Made by a program: the position numbers and the translations under genes
The notes under the pieces: model-generated
Databases searched by the model: none
The model's input: only the letters and a program-made list of their open reading frames with translations
What the model was told of the DNA's origin: nothing
Shown here: piece by piece, positions 51,488-61,577 of the stretch
Position numbering within the stretch: the first letter of the stretch is position 1
Layout: the number at the start of each line of letters is the position of its first letter
Assembly (NCBI RefSeq): GCF_040939305.1
Contig: NZ_CP162511.1
Location: 310,001-374,000 of the forward strand
Length of the DNA: 64,000 bases
From: Herbiconiux sp. A18JL235
Lineage (GTDB): Bacteria; Actinomycetota; Actinomycetes; Actinomycetales; Microbacteriaceae
Direction of reading: 5' to 3'

Positions 51488-53853
51488 TCACGGCTCGGCG
51501 TCTAGCGGTCGGTGGCTCCTCGAATCCGGTTCCGGAGTCCTCAGGTGCGCATTGGAGCGAGCGCGGCACCTGGGATGCGATGTGGATCACCTCGGTACAG
51601 CAGACCGAGGGCGTCTTCGGCTTCCGACTGAGCTTCAAGACAGCGCACCCTGAGCGACTCGTCTTGCACGTTTCGGCCGACGAGCGGTTCGAACTGTACC
51701 TGGACGGGCAGCTCCTCGACACGGGCCCGGGGCCGGCCGACCGTGTCGCGTGGGCCTTCGTTACGCTGGAAGCAGAGGTGCCCGCCGGACACCACCACCT
51801 CGCGGCTCGAGTCTGGCGCTTGGGTGATCGCGCTCCGTACTCCCAGATGAGTGCCCATCGTCTCGGGTTCATCCTTCAGAGCGAGGGTGTGAGCCCCCCT
51901 CTGCACACCGGACACGCGCCCTGGGTGGTTGCTCCACTCGCGGGCATCCGCTTCAGCGAGAGCGATTCGACCCGGGCGGCGGGATGGAACTCCCACTTCG
52001 ACGGCAGCGCCTACCCCTCAGGGTGGGAGGTTGGCGAGGCTCGTGCCCAATTCGGTCCTCCCGTCGTTCTCGAGCGCGGACGGAGCGCACAGGACGCAAA
52101 CGAATATTCACTGTCGACGCGGCTTCTCGTTCCCACCCGACTCCCGGCTCAGCAGCGCTCCTCGCGAGGCCTCGGAACCGTCCGAGCGGCAACATTTCTC
52201 GACCGTGACGCGGTCGCGGGCGACCACCTTCTGAGTGCACTCGTCGATCTGATCGAGAGCGGAAACGACACGGTCGTCCCGCCGGGCGTGGCCGTGGAGC
52301 TGATCTGTGACCTCGAGGACTACATCTGCGCTTACACCCGGCTCACGGCCGAAGGAGGTGAGGGGGCCCGTATAGGCGTGTGGTGGCAAGAGAGCTTGTA
52401 CGAACACGACGGACAGAAAGGCAACCGGGACATCGTTGCGGGGAAGGTGTTTCCGGATGGCGAACGCAGTTCGGCGCCTGCCGGGCACACCTTCATCGCC
52501 GGGGGCGGACCCTGCTCGTTCTCGACACTGTGGTGGAATGCCGGTCGATACATCCGGTTCGTCGTCGACACCACCGGCGCGTCACACCCGACGAGGATCG
52601 CGGCATTGACACTTCTCGCGACCCGCTATCCCTATGACAGCCGCGCAGGAGTCGAGCCCTCTGATCCGGATCTCGCTTGGGTGGTGGAGGTGTGCACCCG
52701 CACCCTTCACAATTGCTCGCACGAGTCGATGATGGACTGCCCCTATTACGAGCAACTCCAGTACGTTGGGGACTCGCGAATGCAGGCGCTCCTCGCGTAC
52801 GCCACAACAGACGACGACCGTCTCGCACGCGCTGCAATCGAAGCGTTCGATCGCAGCCGCTCCCTTCCTTCTGGCCTGACGGCGAGTCGATACCCCAGCC
52901 GGGTTCGTCAAGAGATTCCCGGCTTCTCCCTGTGGTGGGTGGCCATGGTGTACGACTTCGCCCTGTGGCGCGGGGATGAGGTGTTCGTCAGATCGATGCT
53001 CCCCGGCGTGCGAGCGGTGCTGGATGTCTTCTACGCACACCTTGATGGCGAAGGTCTCCTGAGGCCGCCGAACGGATGGCAGTTCGTCGACTGGGTCGAC
53101 GACTGGGCGCAGGGCGTTCCGCCGGGGGCCCAGGCGGGGCAGCCGTACGCTCACCTGCAGTTCCAGTACGCCCTTGCCCTGGCGATGGGCGCGCAGGTGG
53201 AGGAATGGATGGGGGAACCTCACCTGGCGGAGATGCACACGGAGCGGAGGCGCCATGTGCTGAGCGCGGCCGAGAGGTTCTTCTGGGACGACCAGAGAGG
53301 GGTGTACGCCGACGATGTGGCGCACAGCGCGTTCAGCGAGCATGCTCAGGCTTTGGCCGTTCTCGCCGGGGCCGCTCACGGGTCTAAGGGGCTCGCGCGA
53401 GTGCTGACGGACGACCAGGCCGCAAAGGCCAGTCACTACTTCGCGTTCTACGTGATCGAGGCGCTCGGGGTCGTGGGTGACCACCGCCAGATCAGGGCAC
53501 AACTGCAGCGTTGGACAGCTCTTCGCCCGACAGGTCTCCTGACCACGCCTGAGGAGCCTGAGCCCAGTCGTAGTGATTGCCACGCATGGTCGGCCCATCC
53601 GATCGTCCATCTCGCGACGACGGCTGTCGGAGTGAAGCCGGCGGCCCCGGGGTGGTCGAAGATTCGCATCAGCGATCCCGTGCGCGGAATCGGTGAGCTC
53701 CGAGTCTCGATCCCGACTCCGCGGGGTGTTCTCCACGCCGACTTCGTCGGGGGTTCCGCCGCCTACCGATGGCAAAACGGCGACCATCTCAGCTCCGATG
53801 ACCTCATCAATCTCAGTTCCAGCACGTCTCAGCCAAGAAGGAGAGTTCAATGA
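51484..53853 (+). CDS. GH78 family alpha-L-rhamnosidase-like protein, second copy
   Basis: A 789-residue protein. An N-terminal carbohydrate-binding-like domain (FRLSFKTAHPERLVLHVSADERFELYLDGQLLDTGPGP) is of the type seen in rhamnosidases. The catalytic barrel has DCPYYEQLQYVGDSRMQALLAYAT around residue 418, the GH78 acid-site region (DCPxxExxxxxGD). It ends with a normal C-terminal beta-sandwich (IRISDPVRGIGELRVSIPTPRGVLHADF). It lacks a signal peptide. It differs strongly from the GH78 protein at 39654-41867, including Tyr-Tyr for Gln-Arg in DCPxxE, so the two probably cut different rhamnosides. Confidence 0.88.
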   Translation: MITARRLAVGGSSNPVPESSGAHWSERGTWDAMWITSVQQTEGVFGFRLSFKTAHPERLVLHVSADERFELYLDGQLLDTGPGPADRVAWAFVTLEAEVPAGHHHLAARVWRLGDRAPYSQMSAHRLGFILQSEGVSPPLHTGHAPWVVAPLAGIRFSESDSTRAAGWNSHFDGSAYPSGWEVGEARAQFGPPVVLERGRSAQDANEYSLSTRLLVPTRLPAQQRSSRGLGTVRAATFLDRDAVAGDHLLSALVDLIESGNDTVVPPGVAVELICDLEDYICAYTRLTAEGGEGARIGVWWQESLYEHDGQKGNRDIVAGKVFPDGERSSAPAGHTFIAGGGPCSFSTLWWNAGRYIRFVVDTTGASHPTRIAALTLLATRYPYDSRAGVEPSDPDLAWVVEVCTRTLHNCSHESMMDCPYYEQLQYVGDSRMQALLAYATTDDDRLARAAIEAFDRSRSLPSGLTASRYPSRVRQEIPGFSLWWVAMVYDFALWRGDEVFVRSMLPGVRAVLDVFYAHLDGEGLLRPPNGWQFVDWVDDWAQGVPPGAQAGQPYAHLQFQYALALAMGAQVEEWMGEPHLAEMHTERRRHVLSAAERFFWDDQRGVYADDVAHSAFSEHAQALAVLAGAAHGSKGLARVLTDDQAAKASHYFAFYVIEALGVVGDHRQIRAQLQRWTALRPTGLLTTPEEPEPSRSDCHAWSAHPIVHLATTAVGVKPAAPGWSKIRISDPVRGIGELRVSIPTPRGVLHADFVGGSAAYRWQNGDHLSSDDLINLSSSTSQPRRRVQ

Positions 53854-56000
53854 AGAACCACATCAGAGTGCTCGGTGCGTTGAGCGCAGTGGGGGCTCTA
53901 GCCGCCACCATCGCCTTCGCGCCGAGTGCGGAGGCGGTCTATGTCGAACCGTCGGCACCAGATCGTCAGTTTCCCGTGGGGATATTCTTCCCGCCCGATC
54001 CGACACAGACGTCGGTCGAGGAGTACGCGAGGATCGCGGAGTTCGGTGCCAACTTCATCGTTGGGACCAACGAGGTCGTGACTCATGGAACCAACCTCCA
54101 CGCTTTGGATGCCGCAGCAGCAAACGGAATCCAGGTACTCGCCCACGACTGGGGGCTCGTCTTCAGGACGGAACGGGTTCGGAGCGGGGCGGCCGGGGAC
54201 GCGACACCGGTGCGACGCGACAACGTCGTCGGTCAGACGTTCTCGTTGCCGGCAGGGGCCGGTTGGACGGCCGGTGTCATCGGCGTTCCTGTCGACCGCG
54301 ACAGCTGGAAGAGTCACGCACGCCTCAAGCTCTGCCTCTACGACACCCCGACCAAAGCGACGCTCTGGGGATGCGATACGGTGACCGGGCCGCCACCCAC
54401 CGATCTCGCCGAATTCGCCGTCAATTCCCCAACGATCTCAGCGGCCAGCGCCTACCTCGAGTTGACGACACCCGACAACTACGACATCGCGGTGGAGGGT
54501 TCTGCCGCAGACAGCTACAGCGGTGGAGACAGGTACGTCAACGGCGCCGTCGAGACCGGGGACCTCGCCTTTGAGGTGCGACTGTCCACCACAGATCAGA
54601 CGTTCACCGAGACGGCACGGCCGTCGGATGAGTACCTGGAGTCTTTGGTCGACGACTACTCCGACCATCCGGCCTTCCTGGGGTACCACATCAAGGACGA
54701 GCCGGCTCGCAACACCTTCCCGGCGGTCTCTGCAGCGATCGAGAAGCTCCGTGTCGAAGATCCGGACAACATGTCGTACGTCAACCTGCTTCCGACGTAC
54801 GCTACGCAAGAGCAACTCTTCGGCGGGGCGCCGCAGGTGTCGACGGCAGACACTGTCTCGTCCACCCGCTCTGTAGGACAGACGTTCCGGACGCGCCCCG
54901 ACCAGACGTCACTGACCTCCCTGCAGTTCTACATCGACAGCCGGAGTTCGATTCAGAGCGGGACCCCGCTGACCGTCACCCTGTGGGACTCGCCCGCCAA
55001 GGCCACCCAGGTGGCGCAGGGCAGCTTGACCTCATTCGGGACACCCGCGACCGACTTTCCGACCATTCCGATTTCGGCAGTGGTGACGCCATCGACCGAC
55101 TACTACATCGAGCTGAGCTACGCCGGCACCAACGAAATCGGTGGTGTCGTTCATTCCCCGCTCGGAACCGAATGGGAGACCGACGGCACCGGATACCTGG
55201 CCGGAGCCGCCGCCGACTGGGATCTGTGGTTCGCTGTCGATCAGACGATCGTTCCGTTCAGCTACGAGGACTACGTCTACCGGTGGATGCGCACCAATCC
55301 CGACGTGCTCGTGTTCGATCACTACCCCTTCGTGAATGCCGAGATCAGAGGAGATTTCTACTCCAACCTCGAGATCATTCGTCGGCAGGCGAGCGAAGGC
55401 GATGTGCCGTTCTGGTCGTTCCTGCAATCCTTCGGCACCGAGGAGGGATGGCGCATCCCCTCCGAAGGCGACATGGCCCTGCAGTTCTACGCCAACCTCG
55501 CTTATGGGGCGAAGGGGCTCATCTACTTCACGTACTACACCCCGCCGGACCTCTCGTGGAACGAGAACTTCCTCGACGGGCTCATCCGCAGAGACGGGAC
55601 CGAGAACGTGACCTATGCCTCGGGGCAGGCGAACAACTCTGTTGCCTCCGCCTGGGCGGACGTGCTCAACACCGCGGAATCGACGGGCGTCTACCACGTC
55701 GGTTCTGTCCCGTCGGGCTCACTCGGAGTTCCGTCTTCGTTCGCGCTGCAGCCCACATCGACGGGTACCGCACTCGTCGGGGCGCTCAGTAACGCCGATG
55801 ATCAGTATGTGATGGTCGTCAATAAGAACAACGTCGAGTCGCAGACCATATCCTTCAGTGTCGCTGGATCGCCGACATCGTTGGACGAGGTCTCGAAGCT
55901 AGACGGGAGCCTGGCGCCGGCGAGTGGCTACACAGCCTCCTCCGGTACGCTGCAGGTTACGCTGCAGCCAGGTGAGGGGCGTCTGTTCCGCTTGCCGTAG
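53850..56000 (+). CDS. Secreted TIM-barrel glycoside hydrolase-like protein with two inserted beta-sandwich modules
   Basis: A 716-residue exported protein. Signal peptide ends near AEA-V30. Barrel strands are visible as FPVGIFFPP (42), ANFIVG (68), IQVLAHDW (94), AFLGYHIKDEPARN (275; D283-E284 are acid candidates), PDVLVFDHYPFV (484), VPFWSFLQSFG and AKGLIYFTYYTPP. The barrel is interrupted by modules at about residues 123-248 and 336-466, which resemble each other. It overlaps the upstream gene as ATGA and ends the operon. Its role could be extracellular trimming of the polysaccharide or glycoside whose products the ABC system imports. The family is not identified. Confidence 0.75.
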   Translation: MKNHIRVLGALSAVGALAATIAFAPSAEAVYVEPSAPDRQFPVGIFFPPDPTQTSVEEYARIAEFGANFIVGTNEVVTHGTNLHALDAAAANGIQVLAHDWGLVFRTERVRSGAAGDATPVRRDNVVGQTFSLPAGAGWTAGVIGVPVDRDSWKSHARLKLCLYDTPTKATLWGCDTVTGPPPTDLAEFAVNSPTISAASAYLELTTPDNYDIAVEGSAADSYSGGDRYVNGAVETGDLAFEVRLSTTDQTFTETARPSDEYLESLVDDYSDHPAFLGYHIKDEPARNTFPAVSAAIEKLRVEDPDNMSYVNLLPTYATQEQLFGGAPQVSTADTVSSTRSVGQTFRTRPDQTSLTSLQFYIDSRSSIQSGTPLTVTLWDSPAKATQVAQGSLTSFGTPATDFPTIPISAVVTPSTDYYIELSYAGTNEIGGVVHSPLGTEWETDGTGYLAGAAADWDLWFAVDQTIVPFSYEDYVYRWMRTNPDVLVFDHYPFVNAEIRGDFYSNLEIIRRQASEGDVPFWSFLQSFGTEEGWRIPSEGDMALQFYANLAYGAKGLIYFTYYTPPDLSWNENFLDGLIRRDGTENVTYASGQANNSVASAWADVLNTAESTGVYHVGSVPSGSLGVPSSFALQPTSTGTALVGALSNADDQYVMVVNKNNVESQTISFSVAGSPTSLDEVSKLDGSLAPASGYTASSGTLQVTLQPGEGRLFRLP

Positions 56001-56008
56001 GGAAAGTA

Positions 56009-56047
56009 CACACAGGGGTCCTCTGCAAATCGGGAGACCCCTGTGTG
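56009..56047 (+). terminator. Hairpin after the rightward glycoside operon
   Basis: CACACAGGGGTC (56009-56020) and GACCCCTGTGTG (56036-56047) form a perfect 12-bp stem with a 15-base loop, directly after the stop of the secreted enzyme. It lies between convergent genes and probably ends transcription from both sides. No T-run is seen. Confidence 0.65.
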
Positions 56048-56093
56048 CGCTGCACATCAGAGCACGATTTCCGCCGGAATGCCCGGCACGCCC

Positions 56094-57462
56094 TCAGAGC
56101 CCCAGCACGCGCTCCAGGTACGGGTTGCGGAAGCGGCGCTCCGGGTCGAGGGCGTCGGCGAGGGCCGCGAAGCGGGGGAGGGACGGATAGAGGGGCGCGA
56201 TGGTCGCGGCGTCGGCGGCGAACCACTTGCCCCAGTGCGGGCGGGCCTCGAAGGGGGCGAGTGCCTCCTCGAGTTCGGGGAGCAGCTCCCGCACGGAGTC
56301 GGGCTGGTTCTTCCACGTGAAGTGCAGGGCGACCGAGTCGACGCCGCGCGTCGGGCTCAACCACTGCGCATCGCCCGCCACGGTGCGGATCTCCGACACC
56401 AGCAGGTGGGGCCGGATGCGCGCCCCGAGCGCCCGCACCGCTGAGATGGCGGAGACGGTGACGGCCCGGTCGACGAAGTACTCCGTCTGGATCTCGTCGC
56501 CGTTCGAAGGCGTCGCATCGATGCGGAAGTGGGGGAGGCGCTCACACCACGGCCCGACGACACCACCCTGCACCGTCGTGTTGTCGTGCCCCTCGTCGGC
56601 CGGCGACATCACCTTCTCACCCGCCGAGACCGCGCCGAAGTAGCCGAGACCCGGGTCGATCGCGGGCGTGAGAGGCGCCTCCGACGACGACACCACCGAC
56701 TTCACCCACACCTGGTGCGGCCCGGATTCTCGCCAGTCGGTGAACAGGCTCACCGAGTACGCGCCGCCCATCACGGCGTCGAAGTCGGACTCGACCGACG
56801 ACCACGGGAGATCGAGATAGACGTCTTGGCGCATCCGGTAACTCGGCACGATGCGGAGGGTCAGTCGCGTCACGACGCCGAGTGCGCCGAGGGCGATGAC
56901 GGCACCCGGGAAGCGCTCCGGGTCGCCGCTCTCGGTGAGGGTGACGAGTGAGCCCGAACCGTCGATCAGCTCGACGCCGACGACCGCCGCCGAAAGGTTG
57001 CGGTTGCGCTCGCCCGATCCGTGGGTGCCGGTGGCCGTCGCTCCTCCCACCGAGATGTGGGGCAGCGAGCCCATGTTCTCGAGCGCCCACCCGTGCTGCT
57101 CGAGGTGGGTGGCGAGGGCGGCGTAGCGGGTGGCTGAACCGACGGTGACGGTTCGCGCATCCGGGTCGATCTCGATCGAGGCCTCGTCTCCCGAGAGGGC
57201 GGCGAGGCTCAGCAGCAGCCCGCCCTCGCCGGGGTCGGCGATGTCGTTGAAGGAGTGGCGCGAGCCCAACGCGCGCACCCGAGAAGCGGATGCGACCAGC
57301 CGCTGCGCCTCGGCGATCGAGGCTGGTTCGGCCAGGCGATCGGCGGCATAGCGGTGGGTGCCGGCCCAGTTGTCGCCGGGCGACCCGGCGGCCCCATCGG
57401 CGCCGCCCGCCGGTGCGGCCGCCCCGCCCGAACGTGCGCCCTGCGCGGCGACCCCGCCCGCC

Positions 57463-57470
<8 letters not shown>
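56094..57470 (-). CDS. FAD-dependent alditol (xylitol) oxidase-like enzyme
   Basis: A 458-residue flavoprotein of the vanillyl-alcohol oxidase fold, closest to actinobacterial alditol oxidase AldO. DNWAGTHRY (33-41), then RVRALGSRHSFNDIAD with H72 as the likely covalent-FAD His, and GSLPHISVGGATATGTHGSGERN. The N-terminal 30 residues are Ala/Gly-rich and unlike AldO. It starts at GTG 57470, overlapping the aldo/keto reductase stop by eight bases. It would oxidise a polyol to an aldose using oxygen. Coupling with the reductase suggests paired redox steps on one compound. Confidence 0.9.
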
Positions 57471-58485
<1,015 letters not shown>

Positions 58486-58540
58486 CTACCGATCATGCCA
58501 CGCAGGGTGGGAGCGGGTGCCGATCGCCGGAACTATTCAG

Positions 58541-58576
58541 TTGCGCTGTATATCGGTCGACTGTACAGTTGAACTG
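58541..58576 (+). promoter_or_regulatory. PadR promoter with overlapping palindromes
   Basis: TTGCGC (58541-58546) and TACAGT (58564-58569) are a well-spaced -35/-10 pair (17 bases). CTGTACAG (58561-58568) and CAGTT-G-AACTG (58566-58576) are palindromes overlapping the -10, fitting PadR autorepression. Confidence 0.6.
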
Positions 58577-58592
58577 AGGAAGAGAGGTCGTC

Positions 58593-58937
58593 ATGAGGGA
58601 TCCATACCTGCCGCTCACCGAGACGGTCGCGTACACGCTGCTGGCGTTGGTCGAGCCCGGCCACGGGTACGCGGTGATGGCGCGGGTGGAGTCCATGAGC
58701 GACGGGGAGGTGAGGCTCGCGCCGGGCACGATGTACGGCGCCCTCGAGAACCTCGAGAAGCAGAAGCTGATCGCGCGGGTGGCGAATGCCGACGCGCGTC
58801 GCAAGGTCTACCAGATCACCGAACTCGGATACCGGACACTCGCCCGAGACGCCGAACGCATGGCACATCTCGTGAGCCTGTTCGAGAACACCCGCGGCGA
58901 CGCGAGCGCACGGGACGAGAAGGAGGAGCAACGATGA
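58593..58937 (+). CDS. PadR family transcriptional regulator
   Basis: A 114-residue winged-helix regulator: ETVAYTLLALVEPGHGYAVMARVESMSD, LAPGTMYGALENLEKQKLIARVA, RRKVYQITELGYRTLARDAERM. The ligand-binding dimer helix is short, as in PadR subfamily 2. GAGAGG lies five bases before ATG 58593. It is coupled to the DUF2812 membrane protein (ATGA), a common pairing in Gram-positive bacteria, where the PadR repressor senses membrane-active compounds. Confidence 0.94.
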   Translation: MRDPYLPLTETVAYTLLALVEPGHGYAVMARVESMSDGEVRLAPGTMYGALENLEKQKLIARVANADARRKVYQITELGYRTLARDAERMAHLVSLFENTRGDASARDEKEEQR

Positions 58938-59563
58938 GCACGTCATTCAAGATCTTCGCCGACTTCGACAAAGAGGAGCGGTGGCTCAACCAGCAGGTGG
59001 CCGAGGGGCGCCTCGTGAGCAAGGCGGGCCCGTTCTACCGCTTCGCCCCGATCGAACCCGGTTCGGCCGTGGTGCGCGTCGACTACCGGCCCACCATGAG
59101 TGCAGCCGACTTCGACGACTACGTCGCCCTCTTCACCGACTCGGGCTGGCGACACCTCGCCGGCACCCGCACGAGCGGCACGCAGTACTTCGCCGCCTCG
59201 GCCGAGCGTGCCGACACCGAGATCTTCTCCGACACCTCGTCGAGGGCGTTGCGCTACCGCCGGGCCCTCGGTGTCACCGGCGGCATCGCGGCTCTGTACC
59301 TGCTCCTGGTGTTCGTGCTCGTCGTCTCGGGCAACGGCGTCTTCTCCTCCCTGTTCACGCCCGGCGACTGGTATCTCACCCCGGGTCTCTGGCAGAAGGA
59401 GGGCTGGGCCTTCGTCGGTGCATTCCTCTTCGAGACCCCGTTCGTCATGCTCCGCCTCGGCGGGCCGGTGCTGCTCGTCGTGGCCTGCGGCGTCATGCTC
59501 GCAACGGTCGCCCACCAGTGGCGGTTGTACCGCCGTGCCTCGGCGGTCGGCCGGACGGCCTAG
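58934..59563 (+). CDS. DUF2812 domain membrane protein, coupled to PadR
   Basis: A 209-residue protein. The N-terminal DUF2812 domain (FKIFADFDKEERWLNQQVAEGRLVSKAG, then FRFAPIEPGSAVVRVDYRP) is followed by two membrane helices: GVTGGIAALYLLLVFVLVVSG and FVMLRLGGPVLLVVACGVMLAT. DUF2812 members usually follow PadR genes; their job is not known. ATG 58934 overlaps the PadR stop. It converges with the GH2 gene, whose end is two bases away. Confidence 0.92.
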   Translation: MSTSFKIFADFDKEERWLNQQVAEGRLVSKAGPFYRFAPIEPGSAVVRVDYRPTMSAADFDDYVALFTDSGWRHLAGTRTSGTQYFAASAERADTEIFSDTSSRALRYRRALGVTGGIAALYLLLVFVLVVSGNGVFSSLFTPGDWYLTPGLWQKEGWAFVGAFLFETPFVMLRLGGPVLLVVACGVMLATVAHQWRLYRRASAVGRTA

Positions 59564-59564
59564 C

Positions 59565-61577
59565 TCACAGGCGCTCCGAGGTGCACGCGGGATGCTCGGC
59601 GAAGAGCGCCCCGAGCGCGAGCGCCGCGGGCTTCGGCCGCCCCCACCAGTCGAGCAGTGCAAGACTCACCGCGCACGGGAACGAGTCGTGCCCGAGCCAC
59701 ACCACGAATCCCGCGCACGACGGGAAGCGCTCGAGGGTGGTGCGGGCGGCGTAGCCGAGCAGGCGTGCCTGGCGTTCGGCGCTCTCGGCGACCCACTCCT
59801 CCACCTGCTGGGCCGGGTCGGCGGAGTCGAAGCGGGTGAGCCACCAGCCCGAGGAGTGCGTCCAGCGCTGCCGCAGCGCTGCTCGGTCGGGCGCGTCGAG
59901 CAGGTCCATGGCGGCGAGCAGGTCGAGCGGGCTCGCGCCCGCCACCCCTACCTCCGAGCGCAGCACCGCATCGTCGCCGTTCCAGTAGGCGCGCCACTCT
60001 GCGTCGTCGCCCGAGAATTCCCAGGGGCCGTGCACGTCGTGGTGGAGGCCGAGGCCGAACTCGCGTGCATCCGCTTCGAATCGCGGCCCGGTGGGCGAGG
60101 TCGCCACCGAGCGCCGGCCCGGGTCGGCGGCCTCGAGTGCATCGCGGGCGGCGGCGAGGGCTGGGTGCCCGAAGTCGAGGGGGGCGCCGGGAACCGCCGG
60201 GGCCGTCACCCGGGTGAGTTCGTTGCCCCCACCCCAGAGGGCCAGGCTCGGGTGGTGGGAGAGCCGCTCGGCGTAGGAGGTCGCGATGGCGGCCAGTTCG
60301 GCGGCGAACACGTCGTCGGCAGGGGGCTCGTTGTCAAGCCCCGATGAGCTGAGCGGCAGCTCCTGCCAGACCAGCAGCCCGAGCTCGTCGCAGAGCTCGT
60401 AGAAGACCTCCCGCTCGGCGCCGGCCCCTCCCCACACGCGGATGAGCGTGAAGCCCAGGTCGCGGTACGCCGTGAGGCGCGTGCGGTACTCCTCGTCGCC
60501 GACGTCGGCGAAGTCGGGCCGGATCGGCACCCAGTTCACCCCGGCGAGGAACACCGGCGACCCGTTCACGACGCAGAGCCAATGGTCGGCGGCGGCGGGG
60601 GCAGCGGATGTCGCCTCCCACCGCAGCTCGCGGAACCCCACCCTGCGGCGCAGTTCGTCGAGCACGGTGCCGTCGGCCGCGAGGAGACGCACGAGCACCT
60701 CGTAGAGCCCCTGCCCGTTCTTCGGCCGCACCTGCCAGAGCGCGGGATCGGGCACCTCCAGCACTCCGCCGGCTGAGCCCAGTCGCGCGGTCGCCGCGGC
60801 GGATGCGGGGGTGCTCTCGCCTTCGACCGGCACCGTCTCGACGGCAGACACCGTCACGTCGAGCCAGAGTTCCGGGTCGATGCCGTCGCCCCCGTCACGC
60901 TCGAGGTGCACCCTGCCGACCCGCGCATCCGTGTCGTACCCGGCGCTCACCCGCAGCCCGTCGAGCGACGCCCCGACCGGCCCCAGCTCGAGCACGGGCG
61001 GGGCGGTGATGGCGGTCTGCACGATGCGCGGCGTCCAGTCCCAGCCGTAGTAGAACCGCGGCTTCCAGTCGCGGATGCGCGACGACCAGCCGTTCTGCCC
61101 CAACCCGTCGGGCACGGTCGTGAAGACGATCGAGAGCGTCGACCCACCGGCACGCACGGCGTCGGTCAGGTCGAAGCGGTGCGGCGTGAACGAGCCCTCG
61201 AAAGTGCCGACGACGGCCTCGTCGACGAGCACGGTTCCGGCGTGATCGAGGCCGGGGCAGACGAGTTCGACGAGGTCGTCGGGATGCTCGTCGAGCCACA
61301 CGGAGGCCTCGGCGGGGAGGGGGCGGCTGTACGTCCAGTGCCGGTGCTCGATCCACTCACTGAGGCGCGACTGCTCACCGTGCCAGGGCGCTACGGCGAG
61401 GCCCGCTGCGGTGAGCGCGCCGCGCACCGAGCCGGGCACCGTCGCCGGGGCGGGCCCCGCATCCGGGTTCTGCACCTTCGCGCGCTCGGGGGTGAGGCCG
61501 AGCTCCCAGTCGTTCTGCCGCCACCCGCGCAGCTCCCAGGTGCCGGAGACATCGAGGCGCAGCCGGCGCTCAGGCAT
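59565..61577 (-). CDS. GH2 beta-mannosidase-like enzyme
   Basis: A 670-residue GH2 enzyme. The N-terminal domain begins RLRLDVSGTWELRG and continues VCPGLDHAGTVLVDEAVVG, then the beta-sandwich NGWSSRIRDWKPRFYYGWDWTPRIVQT, and the barrel with the acid/base in LALWGGGNELT and the nucleophile Glu in VLRSEVGVAG. The latter order suits beta-mannosidases. It is shorter than the usual 800-plus residues because a normal C-terminal domain is largely missing. No signal peptide. It starts at ATG 61577, overlapping the GH130 stop by eight bases. Mannose chains are the likely substrate. Confidence 0.88.
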   Translation of the reverse strand: MPERRLRLDVSGTWELRGWRQNDWELGLTPERAKVQNPDAGPAPATVPGSVRGALTAAGLAVAPWHGEQSRLSEWIEHRHWTYSRPLPAEASVWLDEHPDDLVELVCPGLDHAGTVLVDEAVVGTFEGSFTPHRFDLTDAVRAGGSTLSIVFTTVPDGLGQNGWSSRIRDWKPRFYYGWDWTPRIVQTAITAPPVLELGPVGASLDGLRVSAGYDTDARVGRVHLERDGGDGIDPELWLDVTVSAVETVPVEGESTPASAAATARLGSAGGVLEVPDPALWQVRPKNGQGLYEVLVRLLAADGTVLDELRRRVGFRELRWEATSAAPAAADHWLCVVNGSPVFLAGVNWVPIRPDFADVGDEEYRTRLTAYRDLGFTLIRVWGGAGAEREVFYELCDELGLLVWQELPLSSSGLDNEPPADDVFAAELAAIATSYAERLSHHPSLALWGGGNELTRVTAPAVPGAPLDFGHPALAAARDALEAADPGRRSVATSPTGPRFEADAREFGLGLHHDVHGPWEFSGDDAEWRAYWNGDDAVLRSEVGVAGASPLDLLAAMDLLDAPDRAALRQRWTHSSGWWLTRFDSADPAQQVEEWVAESAERQARLLGYAARTTLERFPSCAGFVVWLGHDSFPCAVSLALLDWWGRPKPAALALGALFAEHPACTSERL

